Shown piece after piece: positions 1 to 9,031 of a DNA stretch of 47,185 nt. The DNA is from Candidatus Stahliibacteriota bacterium. Lineage in GTDB: Bacteria > Hydrothermota > UBA3073 > JACQXS01. The position numbers were made by a program, and so were the translations under genes. Position 1 is the stretch's first letter. Every line of letters begins with the position of its first letter. Under the pieces are notes generated by a model that saw nothing but the letters and a program-made list of their open reading frames with translations, had not been told where the DNA came from and made no database searches. Location of the stretch: contig JACQXS010000045.1 in NCBI GenBank assembly GCA_016208615.1, positions 5,719 to 52,903 of the forward strand. Reading direction: 5' to 3'.

Positions 1-505
1 AACTATATGGACTATAGAATCCCGCACCGCTATTGAAGGAAACCAGAAGTTATTAGGGTCATTAGTCAGTCTGACATCAGGTTCCCAAGTATTCCCATTA
101 TCTAATGACCGCTTGTAATATATTTCATGGTTGCCATCACGATTATCCATCCAAACTATATGGACTATAGAATCCCGCACCGCTATTGAAGGAAACCTTG
201 AGTAATTAAGGTCATTAGTTAGCCCAACATCAGCTTCCCAATTATCTCCATTATCTATTGACCGCTTGTAATATATCTCTTCGTTGCCATCACGATCATC
301 TGTCCAAACTACATGGACTATAGAATCGCGCACCGCTATTGAAGGATACCATGAGTAATTAAGGTCATTAGTCAGTCTCTCATCAGCTTCCCAATTATCT
401 CCATTATCTATTGACCGCTTGTAATATATCTCTTCGTTGCCATCACGCTCATCATACCAAACTACATGAACCACTGAATCCCGCACCGCTATTGAAGGAA
501 AATGA
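1..505. repeat. 153-bp tandem coding repeats (51-aa units) in the BNR-like gene
   Basis: The motif aactayatggactatagaatc.cgcaccgctattgaagga starts at 1, 154, 307 and (diverged) 460, exactly 153 bp apart. Confidence 0.85.
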
Positions 506-768
506 GAATTCTGTGTAGTTAGTTGTTTGTCAGGCTCAAAACTACTACCTGAATTAACTGACCGGATATAATAAAGTTCACCGGGGCCACCCCAATGTTC
601 CCAGACAATATGCACAAAAGTATCCTGCACCGCTATTGTCCAGGCATTATTACAGCTACCATAGTCAAAATAGTTTGGATAAACGGTTAATCTTTTATCC
701 GCTTCCCATTGTCCCTGTGCCACGCCCCAAAGTGCGACCACTAAAAAGGATACCTTCATCCCTTTCAT
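1..768 (-). CDS. Secreted BNR/sialidase-like repeat protein, 5' part; C-terminus lies beyond the window
   Basis: Reverse-strand frame open from ATG at 768 to the window edge (MKGMKVSFLVVALWGVAQGQWEADKRLT...). Repeats of PSIAVRDSIVHVVWxDDRDGNEEIYYKRSIDNGDNWEADxxLTND with a 153-bp period. SD-like aggagga upstream. Confidence 0.8.
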   Translation of the reverse strand, partial: MKGMKVSFLVVALWGVAQGQWEADKRLTVYPNYFDYGSCNNAWTIAVQDTFVHIVWEHWGGPGELYYIRSVNSGSSFEPDKQLTTQNSHFPSIAVRDSVVHVVWYDERDGNEEIYYKRSIDNGDNWEADERLTNDLNYSWYPSIAVRDSIVHVVWTDDRDGNEEIYYKRSIDNGDNWEADVGLTNDLNYSRFPSIAVRDSIVHIVWMDNRDGNHEIYYKRSLDNGNTWEPDVRLTNDPNNFWFPSIAVRDSIVHIV

Positions 769-879
769 CTCTCCTCCTTTTTGTAGACTTTAGACCATAG
801 ACCTCATAAATCCTAAATCCGAAGCTCTAAATCCTAATAAGCTAAAAAGCTAATTCCTAAAAGCTATTAAGTTAAACTA

Positions 880-3699
880 TTATCTGAATACTATGAGTTT
901 TATCAATCTATTTTCTGGCTCTATAAGTTCACCCGAAAGAGGTTTAACCTCAACTTGCAATCTTAGGAAGTAAATTCCATTGACTACTAACTTGCCTTGT
1001 TCATCAGTCGCATCCCATACTACTTTGTGTTCACCCGGAGCAATTTTTTGGTCTTTAAGCAGTTGTTTTACTTTTGTACCTGCTAAATTATAGACTGATA
1101 GATTAACATGACAAGTTGAGGTCGCACCTCTTTTGTTCTCAATCTTAAATTTCACTTCGGTTCTCTTATAGAATGGATTAGGCAGACACTCAAAGGATGA
1201 GATTAAAAAGTGCTTATATTCCGCACCTCGCAGTCCACTATCCGCAGTAAGAGAAAAGAACTGCATCACTGAATCCAATACCTGTATCCTAATAGAGTCA
1301 GGAATTGAAGCTAATGTAATCCTTGAACTCCAAATCTTATACTTAATAGCTTGCGGGTCAGGGGACCCGCGGCTACCCTCGGTTTGGTAGCAAAAGCTGA
1401 CGACATTCCTATTGGCGTCAGTAAATATAGGGATTGAATTATCGGGTATAAACCAATAGTTAGAATTAGTAACTTCTTCTAATGGGGTAAATGAAATATT
1501 CATTCCATAGATTGGCGGAATAATATCTTGGTTTATCTGCTTGCCAGCAGATAGGTTAGATAGCCACCTATTTTGTCCCTCTATGTAGATATTAGGATTA
1601 TTGTAGCGAAGCGGAAATCCCGATGTGTCGAGATTAGTTAAGAATGTAGAGTCATCATCCAAGATAAATATAGACCCAAAATTATTCATCCATTGAGTGC
1701 AAGAGGCGATGTCCATTGTTACTGCGCCACGGTAGCCAAGTCTTGTAAGTTCTTGATGTATAGCTGTAGCACTTGCCGGTCCTACCCCGCCAAGTCGGGA
1801 CTTCGCTTCAACAATAATGAAATCACCCTTCGCCACATATAGAGAGATAGAAAAAGTATCATTTTCCAGGTTCTCATCCTGCATTGAAAATACTTCATAC
1901 TTTACTCTATACTCTACGCCCATTTGGGGGGTAGTCCATTCAGGGAATTCAATTATCCTTTCCTCCATCGGCTTAATGGTATCTATAACAACTGATGACT
2001 CGTAGATTTCTACATCGCAAGACTCTATTTCACAATTGACTTTACACTTTGTTTCATTTAATATGCCCAAATTTACTACCTTACACATAGGTAAAAACCC
2101 ACTATCTGGTGGTATCCATTTTAGAGATGCGACCTCAGATGGAGTAGATGTGGAAATTTTAATATCCACTCCCGGTATTCCTTGCAAAGATAGAGATGGG
2201 TCACCCCATATTTTAAATCCCAATGTATCATACGGGAAATAAGTTTCATACCAGAAGCGAGCTTCTCTAAATGCTTCACCTACTGTGGAACATCCCGAAG
2301 AAAGCGGGGTAGCATCCTTCAATAAGCATTTTAAGAATAGGTAGTTAAAACTCTGATTCCCGCCATCTGACAAGTCATCCCAACCAACTACATACTGTGA
2401 ATTGCTACTCGGAGCTATCACAGATACAGCACTTTGTTTCAAAAACTCTTGTCCCTCAAAAGGTGCAAATATAATAGATAGTCCCGCATTTAGTAGTGAA
2501 TATTTACTTACTTTAATTTCTTCCTCTGAGGTCGCACCTCCTTCTGGCACATTATCTCCATCATCTACAATCCATTTTTTACCAAGTGTCAAGAAATTGA
2601 TAATAGAGTAATCGCCTGATATTATTTTTCCACTTTCTACCTCATCCAACTTCCAATTTGAGGTTGCACCTCTTGAGATTGCACCTCTGTCAGGAATAAT
2701 GGGTTTAAGTTTTTTTATTAGTGTGCTCTTATCTTCGGCTGGGATACCGGAATAGTTTTCATTCTCATAATTGGCTATGCCCTTCACAAATAGGATTGAT
2801 TTTTGACTCTTCCCTAATTCAAATTCTATCGTCCTCTCTAATATGGAGGCAATCAGACGAGGCTCTGTATATGGGATTCTACCTATTATCGGTCCCTCAA
2901 TTTCTATGGGATTACCAATTATCAGCACATATTTTGGTCTGCCCAACTCGTTAATCCTGCTGTGAGGTAAGATTTTGACTTTATATCCTATACTCTCCTT
3001 CCATGAGATAAAATCCCGAAGAATAGGAACATTATCAGCTATTATTACATAATTATAGGAAGTATCCAAAGTATTCTGTTTCGGCTTATACCATCGTCTG
3101 CATTCACTAAAATTAATTACATTAGATGAGAACAAAGCATCCAAAGTAGTATCTACTTGAGGTCGCACCTCTTCGACTTGTTTGTTAGGAATTGTATATT
3201 CAATAGTTATTGTTATCTCATTTGAGTACCACCATTTTTCTTCTCTGGGGTTATATGCCACTGGAAATATAGCTATTTTTGCCATTTCATAGCCAAATAA
3301 ATCATAAATCCCTAAACACTTACCCGCAATAGATGGATACATTTCGGTATGTGAAGTTGTGTCAGTTTGAGGTCGCACCTCTCGTTCTATTAGTGCACCC
3401 TCAGTAACTTTATTTGGTGCAAAGAGAGAGGTGGGACATTGAATTGAGTATTTATCAGGTAGAGGTTGCAATTTCCTTGTTACTTTACAGGTTGTAATTT
3501 CACTTTTAGGTGGTACGATGAGCCACACTGATTTGGCAGGTATCAATGGAAGACCGGGCTTACTTACTGAACCATATCCTTCTATATTTAGTCTATTATT
3601 TTTTACTTCTACCTCAGGAATAGTGATTTTATACACCTCACCCATTATCTGATATGGAGCAAGTAATACAGAAATTAGAAATAATAGACTACCTTTCAT
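880..3699 (-). CDS. Secreted peptidase C25 (gingipain)-like protein with C-terminal FlgD-like/T9SS sorting domain; catalytic residues appear absent
   Basis: 939 aa, N-terminal signal peptide, C25-like layout, C-terminal LPNPFYKRTEVKFKI...LSVYNLAGTKVKQL...GEHKVVWDATDEQGKLVVNGIYFLRL. Confidence 0.65.
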   Translation of the reverse strand: MKGSLLFLISVLLAPYQIMGEVYKITIPEVEVKNNRLNIEGYGSVSKPGLPLIPAKSVWLIVPPKSEITTCKVTRKLQPLPDKYSIQCPTSLFAPNKVTEGALIEREVRPQTDTTSHTEMYPSIAGKCLGIYDLFGYEMAKIAIFPVAYNPREEKWWYSNEITITIEYTIPNKQVEEVRPQVDTTLDALFSSNVINFSECRRWYKPKQNTLDTSYNYVIIADNVPILRDFISWKESIGYKVKILPHSRINELGRPKYVLIIGNPIEIEGPIIGRIPYTEPRLIASILERTIEFELGKSQKSILFVKGIANYENENYSGIPAEDKSTLIKKLKPIIPDRGAISRGATSNWKLDEVESGKIISGDYSIINFLTLGKKWIVDDGDNVPEGGATSEEEIKVSKYSLLNAGLSIIFAPFEGQEFLKQSAVSVIAPSSNSQYVVGWDDLSDGGNQSFNYLFLKCLLKDATPLSSGCSTVGEAFREARFWYETYFPYDTLGFKIWGDPSLSLQGIPGVDIKISTSTPSEVASLKWIPPDSGFLPMCKVVNLGILNETKCKVNCEIESCDVEIYESSVVIDTIKPMEERIIEFPEWTTPQMGVEYRVKYEVFSMQDENLENDTFSISLYVAKGDFIIVEAKSRLGGVGPASATAIHQELTRLGYRGAVTMDIASCTQWMNNFGSIFILDDDSTFLTNLDTSGFPLRYNNPNIYIEGQNRWLSNLSAGKQINQDIIPPIYGMNISFTPLEEVTNSNYWFIPDNSIPIFTDANRNVVSFCYQTEGSRGSPDPQAIKYKIWSSRITLASIPDSIRIQVLDSVMQFFSLTADSGLRGAEYKHFLISSFECLPNPFYKRTEVKFKIENKRGATSTCHVNLSVYNLAGTKVKQLLKDQKIAPGEHKVVWDATDEQGKLVVNGIYFLRLQVEVKPLSGELIEPENRLIKLIVFR
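1118..1130. repeat. GAGGTCGCACCTC palindromic element inside CDS
   Basis: Exact 13-mer; encodes RGATS on the minus strand. Confidence 0.8.
2528..2687. repeat. Cluster of GAGGTCGCACCTC-type elements (2528-2540, 2660-2672, 2675-2687) inside CDS
   Basis: gaggtcgcacctc, gaggttgcacctc, gagattgcacctc; the last two in tandem. Confidence 0.8.
3159..3381. repeat. Two GAGGTCGCACCTC elements (3159-3171, 3369-3381) inside CDS
   Basis: Both exact; encode EVRPQ(V/T)DTT on the minus strand, a different frame from the RGATS copies. Confidence 0.8.
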
Positions 3700-3792
3700 T
3701 TGAATAATCTTAATGTTATTTTATCCTTTGTCAAGAAAATTACACTCTTTGACTTGACAAATAGATAAAATATATTATTCTTATATTAGATA

Positions 3793-4407
3793 ATGAATTT
3801 AATAGTTTTATTTTTAAGTTGTAGCATTATGCTGGCACGGGTTAAATATAATAGTAGTGATTGGTATAATGACCCATCTATTTTACCTAATTTGGCTTCT
3901 GAACTTAACAGTCGTACTACTTTAAGAGTGGCTACTGAGCAATCAGTTATCAGTTTAGATGAGCCCAATCTTTTTGATTATCCTTTTATCTTTCTTACAG
4001 GGCATAGTGAAATAAAGTTATCTAATCTTGAAGTATCTAATTTGCGTGAATATCTTACAAAAGGCGGCTTCTTATATGTGGATGATGACTATGGATTAGA
4101 TAAATCTTTTAGACAAGAGATGGAAAAAGTATTCCCAGGAATAAAGATGGAGGAGCTTCCCTTTTCCCATCCTATCTATCACTCTTTTTATGATTTTCTG
4201 TATCTTCCCAAAATTCATAAACACGACAATAAACCTCCTAAGGCGTATGGTCTATTTTATCAGGGTAGGCTGGTAGCATTTTATACTTATGAAACTAATA
4301 TATCAGATGGTTGGGCAGATCCATCTGTGCATAATGACCCCAAAGAAAAGCGAGAAGAGGCGTTTAAGTTTGGAATTAATATAATAATGTATGCCTTGAT
4401 GCAATAA
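3793..4407 (+). CDS. DUF4159-like protein
   Basis: 204 aa; FIFLTGHSEIKLSNLEVSNLREYLTKGGFLYVDDDYG...FRQEMEKVFPG motif typical of DUF4159. Confidence 0.65.
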   Translation: MNLIVLFLSCSIMLARVKYNSSDWYNDPSILPNLASELNSRTTLRVATEQSVISLDEPNLFDYPFIFLTGHSEIKLSNLEVSNLREYLTKGGFLYVDDDYGLDKSFRQEMEKVFPGIKMEELPFSHPIYHSFYDFLYLPKIHKHDNKPPKAYGLFYQGRLVAFYTYETNISDGWADPSVHNDPKEKREEAFKFGINIIMYALMQ

Positions 4408-4409
4408 CT

Positions 4410-6122
4410 ATGAAAGAAATTGACAAAGGGCTAAAGCGAAAGTTAAATCGCATTCCCTTTGGACAGATAGATGAGTTACGCATAGATTTACTCAATCGTT
4501 GGCAGGAAAAGAAGAACACGGTTGTAATTTTTCAAAAGTCTAATATTAAGAAATATCCATTTATTTATTTCTTTGGTTTGATTTCCAAAGATTGGGCCGG
4601 TTCTGCTGGTACTACTATGAGTGTTATTACTGAAAGTGGTTGGAACATAGCTACTCATTGGGGATTAGCAATTACATTTGAGCGACAAAAGGTTGGAATA
4701 ATAGTCATTGGCATTGAGATGAGAAATGAAGGTGAGCTAACTAAGTTTTTGGACCAAAAAGAAGTAATTCGAGGTAAGTTATACGAAGTCTGTTTTGAGG
4801 GTTGGCGTGAAGATAAGCTAATTACTCTTGGCGTAAAGAAGATATCTAAATCAAAATCTGTAATGAAGTTGATGAGAAATATGGATAAATTTACAGCAGG
4901 TATATCTGAGGAGGTAATCAAGTTTTTCTCTTCTCGTAGCGATGAGTATTTAGATGAGCGTAGTCCAAGAACTATATCTGATATTATTCTTACGAATTAT
5001 AGTTTTATACATAAAATAAGGGATGGTGGTAGTCAACAAGTAAAAGCCAAACACTTAAAGACAAATAGAGAAAAGCTAACCGGCATATCTATTGGTTGTT
5101 ATGATACTGATTTCTCTCTTTTACTTGCATTGGATGCTATAAGGGAGGTGGCACCGGATGCCGCTGTAAAGTATAACAAAGTATTTGTAACAGATGACAA
5201 GATATCAATTTACAGGATAGAAATAGATAGTTTTCAGCCATGTAAGCGGATTGAGAAGTCTATTTTAATGAAGTTGCGGACACTGAAATTTGAGCAAGAG
5301 AATTTAAGAGAGATGGGTCGTGGGCCTGAATATTATGGTAAAGTAATAATTCCCAAGCTACTAAAAGAGTACAGCATAAGTCATATTCCCCAAGCATATA
5401 TTTCTCCTGAACTTACTTCTTCTGGGTTCATTCATTTTAAGCTTATAGTTGTAAAAGAATTGGGTGTTCCGTGGGGTGATAAGTATCTTGCTGAATTGGG
5501 CAAAATAAATGGTATCACAGTATTAGGGTATGAGAGTCCCAAAGTATATCAAGAAGCGGAGACCAGTTTTTTTAATTTACAGTCAGATGCGAATGCATTT
5601 ACTTCTACTGAATCTATGTATACTACAATAAGGGAGAATCTTTCTTCTGTGATAGGTAATTTTCGTGATTTTGGCGAGGGAATGCGGCAATTGGATGTGA
5701 ATAAATTTGCTGATGTATGTCGTAGAATAAAAGGAGTTAGTATTAATCTTTTAAGAGAATTTTACTACGGGATAACAGATTTTTATAGAGTAAGCGGTGC
5801 GGAGGAAGAAATTATTGAGCTGGTAAAGTTAGGCATTAAATTGGCAAGAGGTAAAGTATCTGGTATAAAGTGGAATGTGATTGAGGATAAATGTACTCTA
5901 ATATGTATCACCTCAAAAGAACATATTTTCCCACAAGTATTAAAAATGTTAGAAGGATATAGTGTTGTGGTTAGTCAACTCCAGTTAGGTGGACTTAATT
6001 TTCTACTCCTTAGGGTTGAAAACCGCGGTAGAGCATTATCTAATGAAGAGCTGCTTCCTATAATCTATCCCTTGGCTAAAAGACTTGAAATTCCTGATAA
6101 TAAGTTAGACATAACACCATAG
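4410..6122 (+). CDS. Hypothetical protein (570 aa) following the DUF4159 gene
   Basis: Long uninterrupted ORF 2 nt after the previous stop; no family recognised with confidence. Confidence 0.7.
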   Translation: MKEIDKGLKRKLNRIPFGQIDELRIDLLNRWQEKKNTVVIFQKSNIKKYPFIYFFGLISKDWAGSAGTTMSVITESGWNIATHWGLAITFERQKVGIIVIGIEMRNEGELTKFLDQKEVIRGKLYEVCFEGWREDKLITLGVKKISKSKSVMKLMRNMDKFTAGISEEVIKFFSSRSDEYLDERSPRTISDIILTNYSFIHKIRDGGSQQVKAKHLKTNREKLTGISIGCYDTDFSLLLALDAIREVAPDAAVKYNKVFVTDDKISIYRIEIDSFQPCKRIEKSILMKLRTLKFEQENLREMGRGPEYYGKVIIPKLLKEYSISHIPQAYISPELTSSGFIHFKLIVVKELGVPWGDKYLAELGKINGITVLGYESPKVYQEAETSFFNLQSDANAFTSTESMYTTIRENLSSVIGNFRDFGEGMRQLDVNKFADVCRRIKGVSINLLREFYYGITDFYRVSGAEEEIIELVKLGIKLARGKVSGIKWNVIEDKCTLICITSKEHIFPQVLKMLEGYSVVVSQLQLGGLNFLLLRVENRGRALSNEELLPIIYPLAKRLEIPDNKLDITP

Positions 6123-6244
6123 AACTAAAGTTAAAAGTGTAAAGTTAAGAATTTCAAGTTTTGGAATTTGGATTTTAGGAATTGGGATTTGTTTAGGATT
6201 TAGTGCTTCGGATTTAGAATTTCTTATCTAATGTCTATTGCCTA

Positions 6245-8509
6245 ATGTCTTGTAAGTTATTATATTTTGCATTTATTGTTATAGGCATAACCGCAGCGGT
6301 TGCACAAACCCTATTTATACGCGAGTTATCCCAAGTATTCTATAGTAATGAATTATGTCTCGGTGTCATATTAGCTGGGTGGTTATTTTTTGTGGGACTT
6401 GGCAGTATTATTGGGCGAAAGATTAAGCGAAATATATTTGTTGGACTTTTGAGTTTAGTATCTGTGATAATGGTAATAGAATTTCTGCTTGTATATTGTA
6501 TAAAGCCCGTATTAAATATTGGGGCTGGTGAACTTATTTCTCCTGTTTCTATGATTATTATCTCGTTTTTTATTCTTTCTCCGCTATCAATTGTGTTAGG
6601 AATAATATTTGTGCAGGGCTGTAAATTGTTGAGCCAAGAAACAAAAGATAAGTCCCAAAGTGTAAATAAGGTATATATCTTGGAAGCAATAGGATATATG
6701 ATAGGTGGCTTTTGCTTTGCCTATTTGCTTGGCACTTTATTTCCTTTGACGGCTTTATTTATTTTAAGTTTGTTAATTTTATTGAGTTCGTTAAGTTTGA
6801 GCAGTAGCTCATTTCATTTGGGATGTTCGTTTAAGAGATTTAAGTTGTGTATATTATTTCTATGTCTCTTAACTATTTGGGGATTATGTGCTGTCAAACG
6901 AATTGAGGCATTTGTTTTACGGGTTGCTTATCCTAAATATGAAATAGTAAATCATAACAGGTCTATACATAGTAATCTTGTACTTGTAAAACTTGGTTCA
7001 TTATATTCGGTCTATGAAAATGGGATACTGTCTTTCAGTTACCCTTTGCCATTAGAGGCGGAAGAAAAAGTTCACCTGCCCTTACTCCAAGTCAAATCTC
7101 CTTCTTGTGTATTAGTATTGGGTGGAACACCTGAAATGATAAAAGAATTACTTAAATATCCTATACAAGAAGTGCATTGGGTGCGACTGGATAAAAAAAT
7201 AGCTAAACTGATTGACTTTTCCGTCCTTCATAACACACGAGTTAAGATGCATTGGATAGATGGCAGGAGATTTGTAAAAAATTATACCGGGGATAAGTTT
7301 GATGTCGTTATAGTTGATGTAGGGGAGCCAAATACGGCATTATTAAATAGGTTTTATACTACGGAATTCTTTAATGAAGTAGCCCAACTTTTATCTGCTG
7401 CGGGGATTATTTCCATTGAACTTTCTTCCAATCCCAATTATCTCTCCCCTGAACTGGTAGAATATAATGGTACAATATATAAGACGCTGAAACAAGTCTT
7501 TCCATCTATTATTTTAGTCCCTGGTGATAATCTAAAACTCTTTGGTAGCCGGGACCCGGGCTGGTTATCTGATAATCCTGATACTCTTGCTTTGCGGTTG
7601 AGTGTTCCTACTCAATATATCACTACTCACTATTTGCAATGTCTATTTTATAGTGAACGCATTGATTATGTGGTCGGGATATTGGATAATTTCACTCCCC
7701 GAGTATTGAATACTGATTTTCACCCCATTTCATATTATTCCGATATTGTGCTTAAAGGGGCTTATTTTTCACAACCCCTTAAACAATTCTTTATGTCATT
7801 TTCTCACATCCCACAATGGATTACTTTGCTTGGTTTAATTTTATGCTTCATATTAATTGGCTTCCTCTCGCGTCGTGTTGAAGTGAAACGGAAATCTCGC
7901 TATGGCGGGGCTGTTTTTAGTATAGGAATTATTGGAGCGACAGGAATAGGTGCACAAATACTACTTATACTTGGCTTTGAAGTACTTTTTGGGTTTATGT
8001 ATCACAAGATAGGAATTATAACGGGTGCTTTTATGTTAGGATTAGCTATAGGGGCAAAACTTACTAAACTTACTAAACTTAACAAACTATCTACTCTATT
8101 TATCTGTATCATCCTGTATTTGTTATGCTTATTCTTCGTAATCAATTATGCTGAGGTCTTGAGGTTGAGTGAGTTTATATTTTATCTATTACCTGTAATA
8201 ATAGGATTTTTGACAGGTAGTGGATGGACACTTGCTAATCAGCTTCTAATTACACAAGGATATTACAATGAATATCAAAACTCAAATGTCAAAACTCAAA
8301 TATCAAAATCCAAAACTCAAGTAAAACATTTCCCGCCTGTATGGACGGGACAAACAGCGGGTTTACTTTATGGAGTAGACCTTATTGGTAGTTGTGTATG
8401 TAGTTTTGCTATCTCGGTATTCTTTATCCCAATTTATGGATTTAATTTCTCATTCCTTTTGCTGATATTACTTAATCTTATAGCCCTATACTTTACTATC
8501 AGACCATAA
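6245..8509 (+). CDS. Polytopic membrane protein with central spermidine synthase-like methyltransferase domain (fused MFS/spermidine synthase-like)
   Basis: 754 aa; N- and C-terminal TM blocks around VLVLGGTPEMIKELLKYP...FDVVIVDVGEPNTALLNRFYTTEFFNEVAQLL. Confidence 0.7.
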   Translation: MSCKLLYFAFIVIGITAAVAQTLFIRELSQVFYSNELCLGVILAGWLFFVGLGSIIGRKIKRNIFVGLLSLVSVIMVIEFLLVYCIKPVLNIGAGELISPVSMIIISFFILSPLSIVLGIIFVQGCKLLSQETKDKSQSVNKVYILEAIGYMIGGFCFAYLLGTLFPLTALFILSLLILLSSLSLSSSSFHLGCSFKRFKLCILFLCLLTIWGLCAVKRIEAFVLRVAYPKYEIVNHNRSIHSNLVLVKLGSLYSVYENGILSFSYPLPLEAEEKVHLPLLQVKSPSCVLVLGGTPEMIKELLKYPIQEVHWVRLDKKIAKLIDFSVLHNTRVKMHWIDGRRFVKNYTGDKFDVVIVDVGEPNTALLNRFYTTEFFNEVAQLLSAAGIISIELSSNPNYLSPELVEYNGTIYKTLKQVFPSIILVPGDNLKLFGSRDPGWLSDNPDTLALRLSVPTQYITTHYLQCLFYSERIDYVVGILDNFTPRVLNTDFHPISYYSDIVLKGAYFSQPLKQFFMSFSHIPQWITLLGLILCFILIGFLSRRVEVKRKSRYGGAVFSIGIIGATGIGAQILLILGFEVLFGFMYHKIGIITGAFMLGLAIGAKLTKLTKLNKLSTLFICIILYLLCLFFVINYAEVLRLSEFIFYLLPVIIGFLTGSGWTLANQLLITQGYYNEYQNSNVKTQISKSKTQVKHFPPVWTGQTAGLLYGVDLIGSCVCSFAISVFFIPIYGFNFSFLLLILLNLIALYFTIRP

Positions 8510-8511
8510 GA

Positions 8512-8901
8512 CTAACTTAATACTGCCTTATAGCCGTAACAAAGTATTCCTCCCTTTCCTTCTTCTTGAATTTTGCGAAATACAAGTCTTACTGGCTTAC
8601 CAATAGCTATATCTTCTGGTTTGCAATCCACTACTTGTGTTGTAATTCGCACTCCCCCATCTAATGCAACTACAGCTACGGTATAAGGTGTTTCGTTAGC
8701 AAATTGTTTAGGTGCTACTCTAATAGTGGTAAAACTATCTATCTTTCCTTTTTCGCTGAGTCTTGTGGGTTCAAACTTTTCACCCTTACACTTAGGACAA
8801 ATTAGTCTGGGTGGAAAGAATACTTCCCCACATCCACTACATTTATTTGCCTCTAACCTATACCTTTGCGGTATCTCCTTTGCATATCTTGGTGATGGCA
8901 T
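8512..8901 (-). CDS. Zn-ribbon/OB-fold protein (DUF35 family)
   Basis: 129 aa; NKCSGCGEVFFPPRLICPKCKGEKFE Zn ribbon followed by OB-fold (GKIDSFTTIRVAPKQFANETPYTVAVVALDGGVRI). Confidence 0.85.
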   Translation of the reverse strand: MPSPRYAKEIPQRYRLEANKCSGCGEVFFPPRLICPKCKGEKFEPTRLSEKGKIDSFTTIRVAPKQFANETPYTVAVVALDGGVRITTQVVDCKPEDIAIGKPVRLVFRKIQEEGKGGILCYGYKAVLS

Positions 8902-8971
8902 CTTTTTACCCCCTTTTTAGATTATTTTATCTATCAAAAGTAGTTAGTCAAGTATAAAATTTTATCTCTTA

Positions 8972-9016
8972 AAGTAAAATAGGGACAGACCACTTGGGTC
9001 CATCCCTATTTTACTT
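8972..9016. repeat. 45-nt nested palindrome (REP/MITE-like or terminator hairpin)
   Basis: AAGTAAAATAGGGA (8972-8985) is perfectly complementary to TCCCTATTTTACTT (9003-9016); the loop holds a second stem GACC/GGTC. Confidence 0.75.
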
Positions 9017-9031
9017 CTAATTTCCGTTCAA

